From Akkermansiaceae bacterium (GTDB lineage Bacteria > Verrucomicrobiota > Verrucomicrobiia > Verrucomicrobiales > Akkermansiaceae): a stretch of 64,000 bases of DNA. The position numbers and the translations under genes are program-made. Below, one piece after another: positions 15,982-24,406 of this stretch. Numbering within the stretch: the first letter of the stretch is position 1; every line of letters starts with the position of its first letter. The stretch lies in contig SUVL01000013.1 in NCBI GenBank assembly GCA_015062005.1, forward strand, positions 1 through 64,000. Reading direction: 5' to 3'. The notes below the pieces were generated by a model that saw only the letters and a program-made list of their open reading frames with translations, was not told the DNA's origin and did not search any database.

Positions 15982-16668
15982 TTAGATTTTCTTAAAGGCC
16001 TTGGTGCCCCACTCGGTGCAGGTCCAGGTGGAGCCGTCCTCGCTGGTGAAGATGCACACACCGCCAGTGGCTACCTTGATATCGTGCTCAGCGCAGAAAC
16101 CGGCGTAATCGCCGGTGATGACCGGGGCAAAGCGGATGGTGCCGTTGGAGGAGACGCAGAGCATGACCTCGCCATCCTTTACTTCGGAGGCCAGGCTCAT
16201 CCAGTTATCGCGAATCTGCTGCACGTCCACCTTCCAGCCGTTCGGTACGGTGGCATCGGCATTCCATTTGTCGATGATGGCTTCGCCCTTGGCGTCCAGC
16301 TCTTCCGCAGTAAGGGGGGCGGGGTCAATCCCCTCGGCCTTGGCGGCTTCCGCACCCAGACGGGCTTTCACCTGTTCCTCGGTCTTGTTTTCATCGGGGC
16401 CGTAGTCCACTTCGATGAAGCGGTGGTCGGGCTCCACCGGGCAGGTGCAGCCGGCAGCTTCGGCAGCCAGGGCGGCGGTGCCCATGGTGCGCTTCAGCGG
16501 GGCGGCCAGAATGCGGGTGGGCACAAGCCCCAGCTTCTTAAGGTACAGGCCTACACCGCGACCGCGCTCTTCTTCGACGAGCTCCAGGTCAGTGTGGCAG
16601 CCTACGCGGGTGGGAGTTTCACCTTTGGCGAAAGTGTTACCGTGGCGGGCAATGATGAGTGTTTTCAT
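15982..16668 (-). CDS. Histidine-phosphatase-superfamily (PGAM-like) protein lacking the second catalytic His
   Basis: A 228-residue protein. The N-terminus TLIIARHGNTF is the RHG phosphate pocket; LAAPLKRTMGTA supplies the second Arg, and FIEVDYG the acidic residue. At the usual second histidine (VSHGG-x-IR) the sequence is CVSSNGTIRFAPV, so that His is Ser. The C-terminal part (VCIFTSEDGSTWTCTEWGTKAF) is beta-rich. It may be an impaired phosphatase, one that uses another residue, or a binding protein. It lies 17 bp upstream of mscL in the same direction. Confidence 0.8.
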   Translation of the reverse strand: MKTLIIARHGNTFAKGETPTRVGCHTDLELVEEERGRGVGLYLKKLGLVPTRILAAPLKRTMGTAALAAEAAGCTCPVEPDHRFIEVDYGPDENKTEEQVKARLGAEAAKAEGIDPAPLTAEELDAKGEAIIDKWNADATVPNGWKVDVQQIRDNWMSLASEVKDGEVMLCVSSNGTIRFAPVITGDYAGFCAEHDIKVATGGVCIFTSEDGSTWTCTEWGTKAFKKI

Positions 16669-16733
16669 GATAAAAGTGGTATTCTCTGTATACTACCTGA
16701 AGCGAGAATAGAAGTCAAAGAAAATTATTGACG

Positions 16734-16862
16734 CGGCAATTAAAGATTGATGTGTTATACGTACTGGAGGGGTAACAAATTGGAATTTGTGGGGGAACTC
16801 TGTCGGAGCACGGGACAAACATCAATTTTGCGTTTCGCTAAAGCAATAATCTTTAATTGCCG
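16734..16862. repeat. 129-bp element with 15-bp perfect terminal inverted repeats
   Basis: CGGCAATTAAAGATT (16734-16748) and its exact complement (16848-16862) bound a short insert. Inside is AATTTGTGGGGGAACTCTGT followed by CGGAGCACGGGAC and AAACATCAATTTT. The same core occurs, with a long hairpin inserted, at 28824-28930. The element lies between the PGAM-like gene and the PA14-like gene. It may also work as a 3' hairpin of unusual size. Confidence 0.75.
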
Positions 16863-16892
16863 GAGCAATAAAAACCGGATGGGGGGCCGTGC

Positions 16893-17900
16893 TTATTTCC
16901 TGCTCTTTTTCTTCTTTTTGGCTGAGGTTACCGTTTTCCAGACGGGAGAATCCTTGCTGTAGGCCGGGCCGCTTTCTCCATCCTGCGGGGATACCGGCCA
17001 GTCTTCATTCGTGCGGAACAGCATGAGCGGGGCTTTGTTGTCCTTGGTCTCTTCCTGGGTCAACAGGTAATAAAAACCATGCCGCCCGCATTCGCCGATG
17101 ATAATCTCTATGGGGTATTCCTTGCCCTCCTGCACGCTGACGGGCGTTCCGCCGGTCAGTCCGCCGAAAGAGTCGTTGAAGAATCCGGCGCTTTTGAGCT
17201 GAATCAGTCTGTAGCCCTTGTGCTTTGGGTCCTTGCCATTTCTCAGATTCTGGATGTATTGCTTGTCTGTGCCTTTGGAAAAGGCTTCATCGCTGTTGTT
17301 GCCGGTGAATACGCTGGGGAGCACATAGCCTGCTTCCAGCACCACTTTCCCGCCGAAGCGCACCATCAGTGTATCATCTGCCGAGCCGACAAAGCGGAAC
17401 TTCATCGTCTTCGGTGCGACTACGCGACCCTTGAACACCCCAATCCATCCGCCGGGAATGGCCTGCTGCGTTTCACTCACAAAGTCAGAGGCGGCATCGC
17501 CTATGCTTTTGCCTGCGGCCAGGTCCAGCTCGCCGTCCATATTGACGCCGTAGCGGCGTTGCAGGTAGAGGTGCCCCACGGCGCAGGGCGTGGTGTATTC
17601 GTAATTATACTTGATATCGCTGTGGCGGCGGTTCATGATGTCCTTCATGGTGTTCATGTAGTCATTGCGGACATAGTTCCACCAGTCGCCGCTGTGCTGC
17701 TGCACTTCAGGCTTTAATTTGCCGCGGCGGTCTCGCTTGATATCGTATATCGTGCCGCGCAGGAGCCCTTCCGGAGTTGTCGCGGCCTTTTCCTCACTGG
17801 TCCAGACGTAGGCGACCGGGCGTTTCTCCCATTCGGCTGTTACCGGCTGGAAGAGCACGACGCCAATGGAGAGAACGGAAAGAGGAATACTGGTTTTCAT
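16893..17900 (-). CDS. Secreted PA14-like protein with Lys-rich tail (second of a tandem pair)
   Basis: A 335-residue protein with a signal peptide (MKTSIPLSVLSIGVVLFQPVTA). The core GGWIGVFKGRVVAPKTMKFRFVGSADDTLMVRFGGKVVLEAGY has the 'yrF-x-G-x-aDD-x-l-v-x-v-n-G' pattern of PA14 carbohydrate-binding domains, followed by EGKEYPIEIIIGECGRHGFYYLLTQE. It ends in the basic tail TSAKKKKKSRK. The domain order matches the upstream gene, so the two are paralogues. No enzyme domain is visible. Role unknown; surface glycan binding is a guess from the domain. Confidence 0.75.
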   Translation of the reverse strand: MKTSIPLSVLSIGVVLFQPVTAEWEKRPVAYVWTSEEKAATTPEGLLRGTIYDIKRDRRGKLKPEVQQHSGDWWNYVRNDYMNTMKDIMNRRHSDIKYNYEYTTPCAVGHLYLQRRYGVNMDGELDLAAGKSIGDAASDFVSETQQAIPGGWIGVFKGRVVAPKTMKFRFVGSADDTLMVRFGGKVVLEAGYVLPSVFTGNNSDEAFSKGTDKQYIQNLRNGKDPKHKGYRLIQLKSAGFFNDSFGGLTGGTPVSVQEGKEYPIEIIIGECGRHGFYYLLTQEETKDNKAPLMLFRTNEDWPVSPQDGESGPAYSKDSPVWKTVTSAKKKKKSRK

Positions 17901-17912
17901 GGTTGCATGTAA

Positions 17913-19061
17913 TTAAACTTTGCGGAATCTGTTGGCTGCCTTTAGTTTCTTCTTATCTTTTTTGCTTTTTTTCCCTTTCACTTTCCAGATGAGGGAGTCT
18001 TTTTCATAGGCGGGGCCTGCCTCATATTCAGAGGATGTGGCGCGTGTGCCGTATGGGTGTGTGACCGGAGCGTCGTTTGTGCGGAAGAGCTGGAGCGGGG
18101 CTTTTGTGCCGGAGCTTATCTCCTGCGTGAGCAGGTAGTGCATGGCTGTGCCGCCGTTGTTGGCTATGATGATTTCGATGGGATATGCCTTTCCTTCCTC
18201 CACGGTAATGGGGGTGCCGCAGGTGATGCCATTGAATTTTTTATTAGTGTACGGTGTGCTGCGGAGTGCGAGTACCTCGTAATCCTTTCTTCCCGGTATC
18301 TTGCCGGCTGCCAGGTCTCTCTGGTATTTGATGATGACTGCCGGTTCCCAGTCGCACCCCGGGTCTTTGATGCCGTTGCCCTTGTATATGCCCGGGTGGA
18401 TATAACCGGTTTCAAGCACTATTTCATTGTTGAAGTTCACAATGATGGAATCATCTGCCGCACCACAGAAGCGGAACTTCATACTTTTCGGGGCTATGAC
18501 GGAGCCTTTGAAAATGCCAATCCAGGAGGAATGATCCTTGTGCGATTTTGCCTTGGTGCTGTGCGTGTTTGTATCGGCTATGAAATCAGAGTCGCTTGCT
18601 TTTTCCCCTTTCAGGATGTTTTCCGGATCGGATGTTTTGACCGGTGCCATGTAGATGTGTGGTGTCGCCACATGGTACGGATATTTATACAGCTTGTTCA
18701 AAATGGAACTTTTGCCCTGCATGAGCATTTTCAACACTTGCGCGCATTGTCCGTGTACGTCTGGGCTGTTGGTCGGGTTTTTTGCGCCGGTGCTGCGAAT
18801 CTTATGGGCTTCTTTAAGGCTCTTGGCAATCTTGCTTGTGGCGGTATCTGAGTCGTAGATGCCCGAGTAGGTGAAGAACTCGCCTTTGGGGGTGCGGTTA
18901 TAATCGTAGAGTTCACCCTGCAGCATGCCTTCGGGGGCTTCTTTCGGCGCAGTACTGCCTGCCCAGACGTAGCACATCCCGCGAGGTTCCCATTCCGCGG
19001 CAACCGGGAGCACGCTGGCCAGCATCAGAGCTGAAATGACTGGAGAAACGATTCGTTTCAT
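17913..19061 (-). CDS. Secreted PA14-like protein with Lys-rich tail (first of a tandem pair)
   Basis: A 382-residue paralogue of the next gene. Both share a signal peptide, the start pattern AEWEPRGMCYVWAGS, then PEGMLQGELYD, and the PA14-like core WIGIFKGSVIAPKSMKFRFCGAADDSIIVNFNNEIVLETGYIHP. A second block EEGKAYPIEIIIANNGGTAMHYLLTQE and a Lys-rich end (KGKKSKKDKKKLKAANRFRKV) follow. The 12-bp gap suggests one transcript. The basic tails might bind anionic glycans or nucleic acid, which is inference only. Confidence 0.75.
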   Translation of the reverse strand: MKRIVSPVISALMLASVLPVAAEWEPRGMCYVWAGSTAPKEAPEGMLQGELYDYNRTPKGEFFTYSGIYDSDTATSKIAKSLKEAHKIRSTGAKNPTNSPDVHGQCAQVLKMLMQGKSSILNKLYKYPYHVATPHIYMAPVKTSDPENILKGEKASDSDFIADTNTHSTKAKSHKDHSSWIGIFKGSVIAPKSMKFRFCGAADDSIIVNFNNEIVLETGYIHPGIYKGNGIKDPGCDWEPAVIIKYQRDLAAGKIPGRKDYEVLALRSTPYTNKKFNGITCGTPITVEEGKAYPIEIIIANNGGTAMHYLLTQEISSGTKAPLQLFRTNDAPVTHPYGTRATSSEYEAGPAYEKDSLIWKVKGKKSKKDKKKLKAANRFRKV

Positions 19062-19120
19062 GATGGTATCGCTATAATATGGACGATTCGAGGATGTGGT
19101 GATATTGAGTAAAATGACAA

Positions 19121-20974
19121 TTAGGCCAGATCTTCTTCAATGCGCAGGTTATCGACGATGTATTGCCTGCGGTCATCGGTATTGTCGCCCATATAGAAAC
19201 GGAGGATTTCTTTGAGGTTGTGGGCGTTTTCCAGCGTCACCTCTTCCAGGCGGATATCATCGCCGATGAAGTTCTTGAACTCGGAAGGCGAGATTTCGCC
19301 CAGCCCCTTGAATCGGGTGATTTCGGGGTTGCGGCCCAGTTCCCTGACAGCGCGGTCGCGCTCAGCCTCAGAGTAGCAGTACAGGGTCTTCTGCTTGTTG
19401 CGCACGCGGAAGAGCGGGGTCTGCAGAATGAAGAGGTGCCCCTCGCGGATGAGGTCCGGGAAGTACTGGATGAAGAAAGTGAGCAGCAGCAGTCGGATGT
19501 GCATGCCGTCCACATCGGCATCAGTGGCGATGATGACCTTGTTGTAGCGCAGGTCTTCCATGCTGCGGTCGATGTTGAGCGCCAGGTGCAGGAAGTCCAG
19601 CTCCTCGTTGCGCTTCTCCTCGAAGAGGGCGGCGCGGTTCATGCCGAAGCTGTTTGCCGGTTTGCCGCGCAGGGAGAACACGGCCTGGGTCTCGGCATCG
19701 CGTGCGGTGGTGATGGAGCCGGAGGCGGAGTCACCCTCGGTGATGAAGAGCATGGTGTCCTTCGCCCGCCGGTTCTTGCTGTCGTAATGCACGCGGCAGT
19801 CGCGCAGCTTGCGGGTGTGAATCTTGGCTTTCTTGGCGCGCTCCTTGGCCACCTTGCCGGTTACGCCGGCCACTTCCTTGCGGGTTTTCTCGCTTTCTTT
19901 GATTTTCTCCTCCATCGCCTCGCCGATTTCGGGGTGGCGGTGCAGGTAGTTATCCAGTTCGCGTGCCAGGAAGTTGAGCACAAAGGTGCGGATTGTTTCC
20001 TTGCCGGGACCCATGGTGTTGCTGCCCAGCTTGGTCTTGGTCTGGGATTCAAAGACCGGTTCGATGACCTTGATGCTGATGGCCGCCTGAATGCCGTTGC
20101 GGATATCGGAGCCCTCGTAGCTCTTCTTGAAGTAGCCCTGGAGGGTCTTGACGATGGCCTCGCGGAAGGCGGCCTGGTGGGTACCGCCCATGGTGGTGTG
20201 CTGCCCGTTCACGAAGGAGTAGTATTCCTCGCCGTATTCATCGCCGTGGGTGATGGCGATTTCGATATCGTTGCCGGAGATGTGGATGGGTGCGTAGAGC
20301 GGTTCTTCCTTCATCTCTTCCTTGAGCAGGTCGAGCAGGCCGTTCTTCGAGGAGATGTTGCGGCCGTTGAGGTTGATGGTGAGCCCGGTGTTCAGGTAGC
20401 AGTAATAGCGGCACATGCGCTCCACAAACTGCAGGTTGTAGGCGGCATCTGCTGCAAAGATGCTGCGGTCCACCATGAAGGCCACACGTGTGCCGTCCGG
20501 CTGGTCAGTGGCTTCAGTCACATCGCTGCCGTGCACTTCCTCTCCGGCCTTGAACCGGATGCGGCGGGTCTGCCCCTCTCGGTAGGCCTGGATTTCAAAT
20601 GTTTCGGAAAGGGCATTCACCGCTTTGATACCCACGCCATTCAGCCCCACGGATTTCTTGAAGGCTTCGCCATCATACTTGCCGCCGGTGTTGATCTTGG
20701 CGGCGCATTCGTAGAGCTTGCCCAGGGGGATGCCTCGGCCGAAGTCCCTCACCTCGCACAGACCATCTTTGTTGATGCTCACGAGAATCTTCTTGCCCAC
20801 GCCCATCACGAACTCATCGATGGAGTTGTCGATAACTTCCTTAAGCAGAACATACAAGCCGTCATCCGGCATGGTGCCGTCGCCCAGTTTGCCAATGTAC
20901 ATACCGGGGCGCAGGCGGATGTGTTCGCGCCAGTCAAGTGTCTGGATATCAGCCTCTGTGTACTCGTTTTCCAT
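19121..20974 (-). CDS. parE: DNA topoisomerase IV subunit B (ParE) / GyrB-type ATPase
   Basis: A 617-residue type IIA topoisomerase ATPase subunit. The GHKL ATPase shows [19 protein letters not shown] and [15 protein letters not shown]. The TOPRIM domain has [12 protein letters not shown] and [20 protein letters not shown], and the end [17 protein letters not shown]. The beginning [22 protein letters not shown] and the length without the extra GyrB insert resemble Bacteroidetes-type ParE. The partner subunit is not in the window. An upstream start (21025) runs through the promoter region and is rejected. Confidence 0.9.
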   Translation of the reverse strand: MENEYTEADIQTLDWREHIRLRPGMYIGKLGDGTMPDDGLYVLLKEVIDNSIDEFVMGVGKKILVSINKDGLCEVRDFGRGIPLGKLYECAAKINTGGKYDGEAFKKSVGLNGVGIKAVNALSETFEIQAYREGQTRRIRFKAGEEVHGSDVTEATDQPDGTRVAFMVDRSIFAADAAYNLQFVERMCRYYCYLNTGLTINLNGRNISSKNGLLDLLKEEMKEEPLYAPIHISGNDIEIAITHGDEYGEEYYSFVNGQHTTMGGTHQAAFREAIVKTLQGYFKKSYEGSDIRNGIQAAISIKVIEPVFESQTKTKLGSNTMGPGKETIRTFVLNFLARELDNYLHRHPEIGEAMEEKIKESEKTRKEVAGVTGKVAKERAKKAKIHTRKLRDCRVHYDSKNRRAKDTMLFITEGDSASGSITTARDAETQAVFSLRGKPANSFGMNRAALFEEKRNEELDFLHLALNIDRSMEDLRYNKVIIATDADVDGMHIRLLLLTFFIQYFPDLIREGHLFILQTPLFRVRNKQKTLYCYSEAERDRAVRELGRNPEITRFKGLGEISPSEFKNFIGDDIRLEEVTLENAHNLKEILRFYMGDNTDDRRQYIVDNLRIEEDLA

Positions 20975-21080
20975 GAATCGCCAACATATTACACTATCCT
21001 TAAACATTCCGCAAGCATGAATCAAGCCTTCAAACAGATAAATTTCCTTGTCATGATGCGGGGTATGGCGGCTTGAGGGC

Positions 21081-21110
21081 TTGCATGGAAGTCACACTCA
21101 GGAATAGAAT
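21081..21110 (+). promoter_or_regulatory. Promoter of the M50 protease gene (near-leaderless)
   Basis: TTGCAT, 18-nt spacer, TAGAAT; the -10 ends 8 nt before the ATG at 21119. Confidence 0.5.
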
Positions 21111-21118
21111 GAGCGGCG

Positions 21119-21835
21119 ATGATACGTTTCACACTATTTGGAGTGCAGGTGAGCATTCACCCCACCTTGTGGCTGACACTTGCTATTCTGGGGCGGGCTT
21201 ACATGGTGTCGAATATGGTGGAACTGATGAGTGCGCTGCTGTTTATCATAGCGGCATTTGTGGTGCTGCTGGCCCATGAGATGGGGCATGCCCTGGTGGG
21301 GCGGCACCTGGGTGGCGGGCACCCGGTCGTTTACCTGGCATGGCTGGGTGGCGACTGCACCAACGAGAGCGCCCGGCTGACCCGGCTGCAAGGCGTGGCG
21401 ATGACTGCGGCCGGGCCGCTGGCATCGCTGGCTGTGGGGCTGGTGGCGTATCTGGGGCTTTGTCTGTATGTGGGGGATTTTGCCCTGGGGAGTGCGCTGA
21501 GTGTGGGTTTTGCCTTCGGGGTGATGCCGGCAGAGGTGCTCATGTCATATCCCCCGCTGGCCATGTTCTTTTTCTTCTACCTGGTGGAGGTAAGCTGCTG
21601 GTGGACCGTGCTGAACCTGCTGCCCATTTTCCCGCTGGACGGTGGGCAGATTATGCAGGGGCTCATGAAATCCCGCGCGCAGATGCATGCCATCAGCCTG
21701 GCGGTGGCTGTGGTGCTGGCGGTAACTTTTGCCGTGCTGGGCCTGTGGCTGCTGAGCATATTCATGATTCTCCTGGCCGTGCTGAATCATAAATTACACC
21801 AGGAAAGCCGCCACGGCGGCACTGATTTTCGTTGA
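21119..21835 (+). CDS. Site-2-protease-like M50 membrane metallopeptidase
   Basis: A 238-residue membrane protein. The zinc motif HEMGH sits in the helix VVLLAHEMGHALVGRHLGG, and the third ligand in WTVLNLLPIFPLDGGQIMQG (NLLP-x-x-PLDGG). It has about six hydrophobic helices. There is no PDZ or CBS domain, so it belongs with the short SpoIVFB/Rip3-like members, not RseP. Its substrate is unknown. It stands alone upstream of proS. Confidence 0.88.
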   Translation: MIRFTLFGVQVSIHPTLWLTLAILGRAYMVSNMVELMSALLFIIAAFVVLLAHEMGHALVGRHLGGGHPVVYLAWLGGDCTNESARLTRLQGVAMTAAGPLASLAVGLVAYLGLCLYVGDFALGSALSVGFAFGVMPAEVLMSYPPLAMFFFFYLVEVSCWWTVLNLLPIFPLDGGQIMQGLMKSRAQMHAISLAVAVVLAVTFAVLGLWLLSIFMILLAVLNHKLHQESRHGGTDFR

Positions 21836-21859
21836 CTTTTTAACAAAAATACATAAAAT
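21832..21859 (+). promoter_or_regulatory. Promoter of proS (predicted leaderless mRNA)
   Basis: TTGACT, 16-nt spacer, TAAAAT; the -10 ends 7 nt before the proS ATG. The -35 overlaps the end of the M50 gene. Confidence 0.65.
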
Positions 21860-21866
21860 CCCCGCC

Positions 21867-23387
21867 ATGGCACAACAGAACGCTATTTCTCCCACCCGCG
21901 CTCAGGATTTCCCGGAGTGGTACCAGCAGGTAATCAAGGCAGCCGACCTCGCAGAAAATTCCGAGGTGCGCGGCTGCATGGTCATCAAACCCTGGGGCTA
22001 CACCATCTGGGAGCTCATTCAGCAGCAGCTCGATGCTGATTTCAAGCGCACTGGCCACACCAATGCCTATTTCCCCATGCTCATCCCCGTTTCCTACCTG
22101 GAGAAGGAGGCTGAGCACGCCGAGGGCTTTGCCACCGAATGCGCCGTGGTGACCCACCACCGCCTGGAGGCCGTGAAAGACCCCGAAACCGGCAAAACCC
22201 GCATGATTCCTTCCGGCGAGCTTACTGATAAGTACGTGATTCGCCCCACCTCCGAGACGGTGATTGGCGCAGCCTTCTCCCGCTGGCTGGAGTCCTACCG
22301 CGAGTTGCCCATCAAGGTGAACCAGTGGTGCAACGTAATGCGCTGGGAGATGCGCCCCCGCATTTTCCTGCGCACGGCCGAGTTCCTGTGGCAGGAAGGC
22401 CACACCGCCCACGAAACCCGCGAGGAGGCCGAGGCGGAAACCGCGCTCATGCACAAGGTGTATGAGGAATTCCAGCGCGATGTGCTGGCGGTGGACGTGA
22501 TTCCCGGTGAGAAGACGGAGCACGAGCGTTTCCCCGGCGCTGTGCGTACCTTCACGGTGGAAGCCATGGTGCAGGACCGCAAGGCTATTCAGGCCGGCAC
22601 CTCCCACTTCCTGGGGCAGAACTTCTCGAAGGCCCAGAATATTTCCTTTGCCGGCCGCAACAATGAACGCCAGTTTGCCTGGACCACCTCCTGGGGTGTT
22701 TCCACCCGCATGATCGGCACGCTCATCATGGCCCATTCCGACGACGACGGCCTGGTGTGCCCGCCCCGCGTGGCTCCGAAGCAGATTGTCATCATCCCCG
22801 TGACCCCCAAGGCCGATACGAAGGACTCCATCATCGCCCACTGCCATGAGCTGGCGGATAAACTTGGAGCCATGAGCTTCCACGGCATGCCGCTGCGTGT
22901 GCTGGTCGATACCCGCGACCTGAACGGTGGTACCAAGAAGTGGGAATGGATTAAGAAGGGTGTGCCCGTGCGCATCGAAATCGGCCCGCGCGACCTGGAG
23001 AAGGGCTCCGTGTGCCTCTGCCGCCGCGACCAGGCCAGCAACGAGAAGAGCTTTATCCCCGAAAGCGAGCTGCTGGAAAATGCCGTGAGCCTTCTGGAGG
23101 ATATCCAGAACACTCTGCTGCAGCGCCAGCGCAGCTTCCGCGACAGCCATATCCGCACCTGCTCCAGCCTGGATGAGCTCAAGGCTAATTTCAATGGCGA
23201 GGGTGATGCCGACTGGCTGCTTTGCCCCTGGGATGGCTCACCGGAGGAGGAAGAAACCCTGGCCAAGAGCCTGCGCATCTCCATCCGCTGCATTCCGCAG
23301 GGCGAGATGGGCACCGGTCCTGAGGCTCCCTGCATCCTCACCGGCCGACCCACCACCCGCCGTGTGCTCTGGGCTCGTGCGTATTGA
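21867..23387 (+). CDS. proS: Prolyl-tRNA synthetase, short eukaryote/archaea-like type
   Basis: A 506-residue class II synthetase that charges tRNA-Pro. Blocks include FPEWYQQVIKAADLAE, VRGCMVIKPWGYTIWE, the motif 2 region NQWCNVMRWEMRPRIFLRTAEFLWQEGHTAH, YVIRPTSETVIGAAF and motif 3. There is no bacterial-type editing (INS) insertion. The C-terminus ends in ...RRVLWARAY; a terminal Tyr is typical of type 3 ProRS. This type occurs in a minority of bacteria, Bacteroidetes and Verrucomicrobia among them. Confidence 0.95.
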   Translation: MAQQNAISPTRAQDFPEWYQQVIKAADLAENSEVRGCMVIKPWGYTIWELIQQQLDADFKRTGHTNAYFPMLIPVSYLEKEAEHAEGFATECAVVTHHRLEAVKDPETGKTRMIPSGELTDKYVIRPTSETVIGAAFSRWLESYRELPIKVNQWCNVMRWEMRPRIFLRTAEFLWQEGHTAHETREEAEAETALMHKVYEEFQRDVLAVDVIPGEKTEHERFPGAVRTFTVEAMVQDRKAIQAGTSHFLGQNFSKAQNISFAGRNNERQFAWTTSWGVSTRMIGTLIMAHSDDDGLVCPPRVAPKQIVIIPVTPKADTKDSIIAHCHELADKLGAMSFHGMPLRVLVDTRDLNGGTKKWEWIKKGVPVRIEIGPRDLEKGSVCLCRRDQASNEKSFIPESELLENAVSLLEDIQNTLLQRQRSFRDSHIRTCSSLDELKANFNGEGDADWLLCPWDGSPEEEETLAKSLRISIRCIPQGEMGTGPEAPCILTGRPTTRRVLWARAY

Positions 23388-23407
23388 TATCATTTCATTT
23401 CAAAGAA

Positions 23408-23446
23408 GGCCCCCTGAGTCCAGACGGATTCAGGGGGTCTTTTTTC
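23408..23446. terminator. Intrinsic terminator between proS and the GT8 gene
   Basis: A 12-bp stem (CCCCCTGAGTCC / GGATTCAGGGGG, one G-U pair) with an AGAC loop and a T-run serves proS. Its right arm reaches into the last codons of the convergent GT8 gene. Confidence 0.85.
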
Positions 23447-24404
23447 CTCGGAGCCAGGCAAGCAGGCTGCCGTAGGCCCGGAGGAGGCGAGGCCAGGGAA
23501 TCAGCGCTTTGAAACTGGCGTTGAGCAAAGCTGCCAGCGGGCTGGGCATGCGGCTGAGCGAGATAAGGGGGTAGGGGATGCAGCGGGCCCAGGGGGATTC
23601 CTGCCAGAAACGGAAGAAGTCTTCTTCCAGTTTGTTGCGGGGGCCGGTCAGGATGTTCGGCTTCATGGCGGCAAAATGCACAATGGCTGGTGCAGCGTAG
23701 GCTGCCTTTGCTTCTTCGCTTTCGTTTTCCAGCTGTTCGGAGAAGAGAGGGATGACATTGTACTCCAGAGGAAGGGGGGTGATGTGTCCCCGCAGCGTAG
23801 CATTCAGGGCGTCCTGATCCAGCCAGATGAGTTTTTCTCTGGGCGTGTTGCGCACCATTTCAATGATGCGGGCCGTGGTGCCGTAACTGCGCATAGCTGC
23901 CAGATCCATCACAAGCAGGGATGCATAGAAGTAGGGGGTGCCGTCATCCTCCAATCCGAATCGCCTGGGGAAGCTGCGCAGGTGCTGGCCGTATTCCTCC
24001 TGGTAGTGACCCAGCACAACCCAGGGAACTGCCGCAATGGTGTTCCCCTGCAAATCAGTTTGGTAAATCTTACCCAGATCCTGGTTGACCACCGTATCGC
24101 AATCCAGGAAGAGAACCCGGGTTATCTCTGTGGGGAGCAAGGTGGGCAGGAGGAAACGGTGGTAAGTGGCCGAAGGGAAACGCTCATATACCGGCAAATC
24201 CCGCATTTTGTCGGCTACATCGTACCAGGTGATATTGGAGAACCCTCCGCGCAGCAGGAGCTTGCGGTCGACCCCGCTATCCAGTATATGGAAGTGATAT
24301 TGAGTGCCTTCTGCGGAACTTTGCATGATGGAACGCAGACACAGCCCCAGCGGCACGGTGAATGCCTTATCGGCGCACAGGGCAATATGAATGGTTTCTG
24401 ACAT
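23430..24404 (-). CDS. GT8-family glycosyltransferase (LPS-type)
   Basis: A 324-residue retaining glycosyltransferase. It begins with HIALCADKAFTVPLGLCLRSIM, the family start, and has the metal/nucleotide-sugar DxD in RVLFLDCDTVV. FYASLLVMDLAAMR and WLDQDALNATLRGHITPLPLEYNV follow, and the late His motif IVHFAAMKPN completes the site. The C-terminal 60 residues are basic and hydrophobic, likely membrane-associated. A role in LPS or capsule outer-core sugars is inferred from the family. The stop lies three bases from the lnt start region and the direction is shared. Confidence 0.88.
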   Translation of the reverse strand: MSETIHIALCADKAFTVPLGLCLRSIMQSSAEGTQYHFHILDSGVDRKLLLRGGFSNITWYDVADKMRDLPVYERFPSATYHRFLLPTLLPTEITRVLFLDCDTVVNQDLGKIYQTDLQGNTIAAVPWVVLGHYQEEYGQHLRSFPRRFGLEDDGTPYFYASLLVMDLAAMRSYGTTARIIEMVRNTPREKLIWLDQDALNATLRGHITPLPLEYNVIPLFSEQLENESEEAKAAYAAPAIVHFAAMKPNILTGPRNKLEEDFFRFWQESPWARCIPYPLISLSRMPSPLAALLNASFKALIPWPRLLRAYGSLLAWLRGKKTP

Positions 24405-24406
24405 GA

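Noticed and set aside
15270..16061. A 263-residue frame ending in HU
   Set aside because: Only the last 91 codons look like protein; the earlier part runs antisense-frame through mscL and the phosphatase gene.
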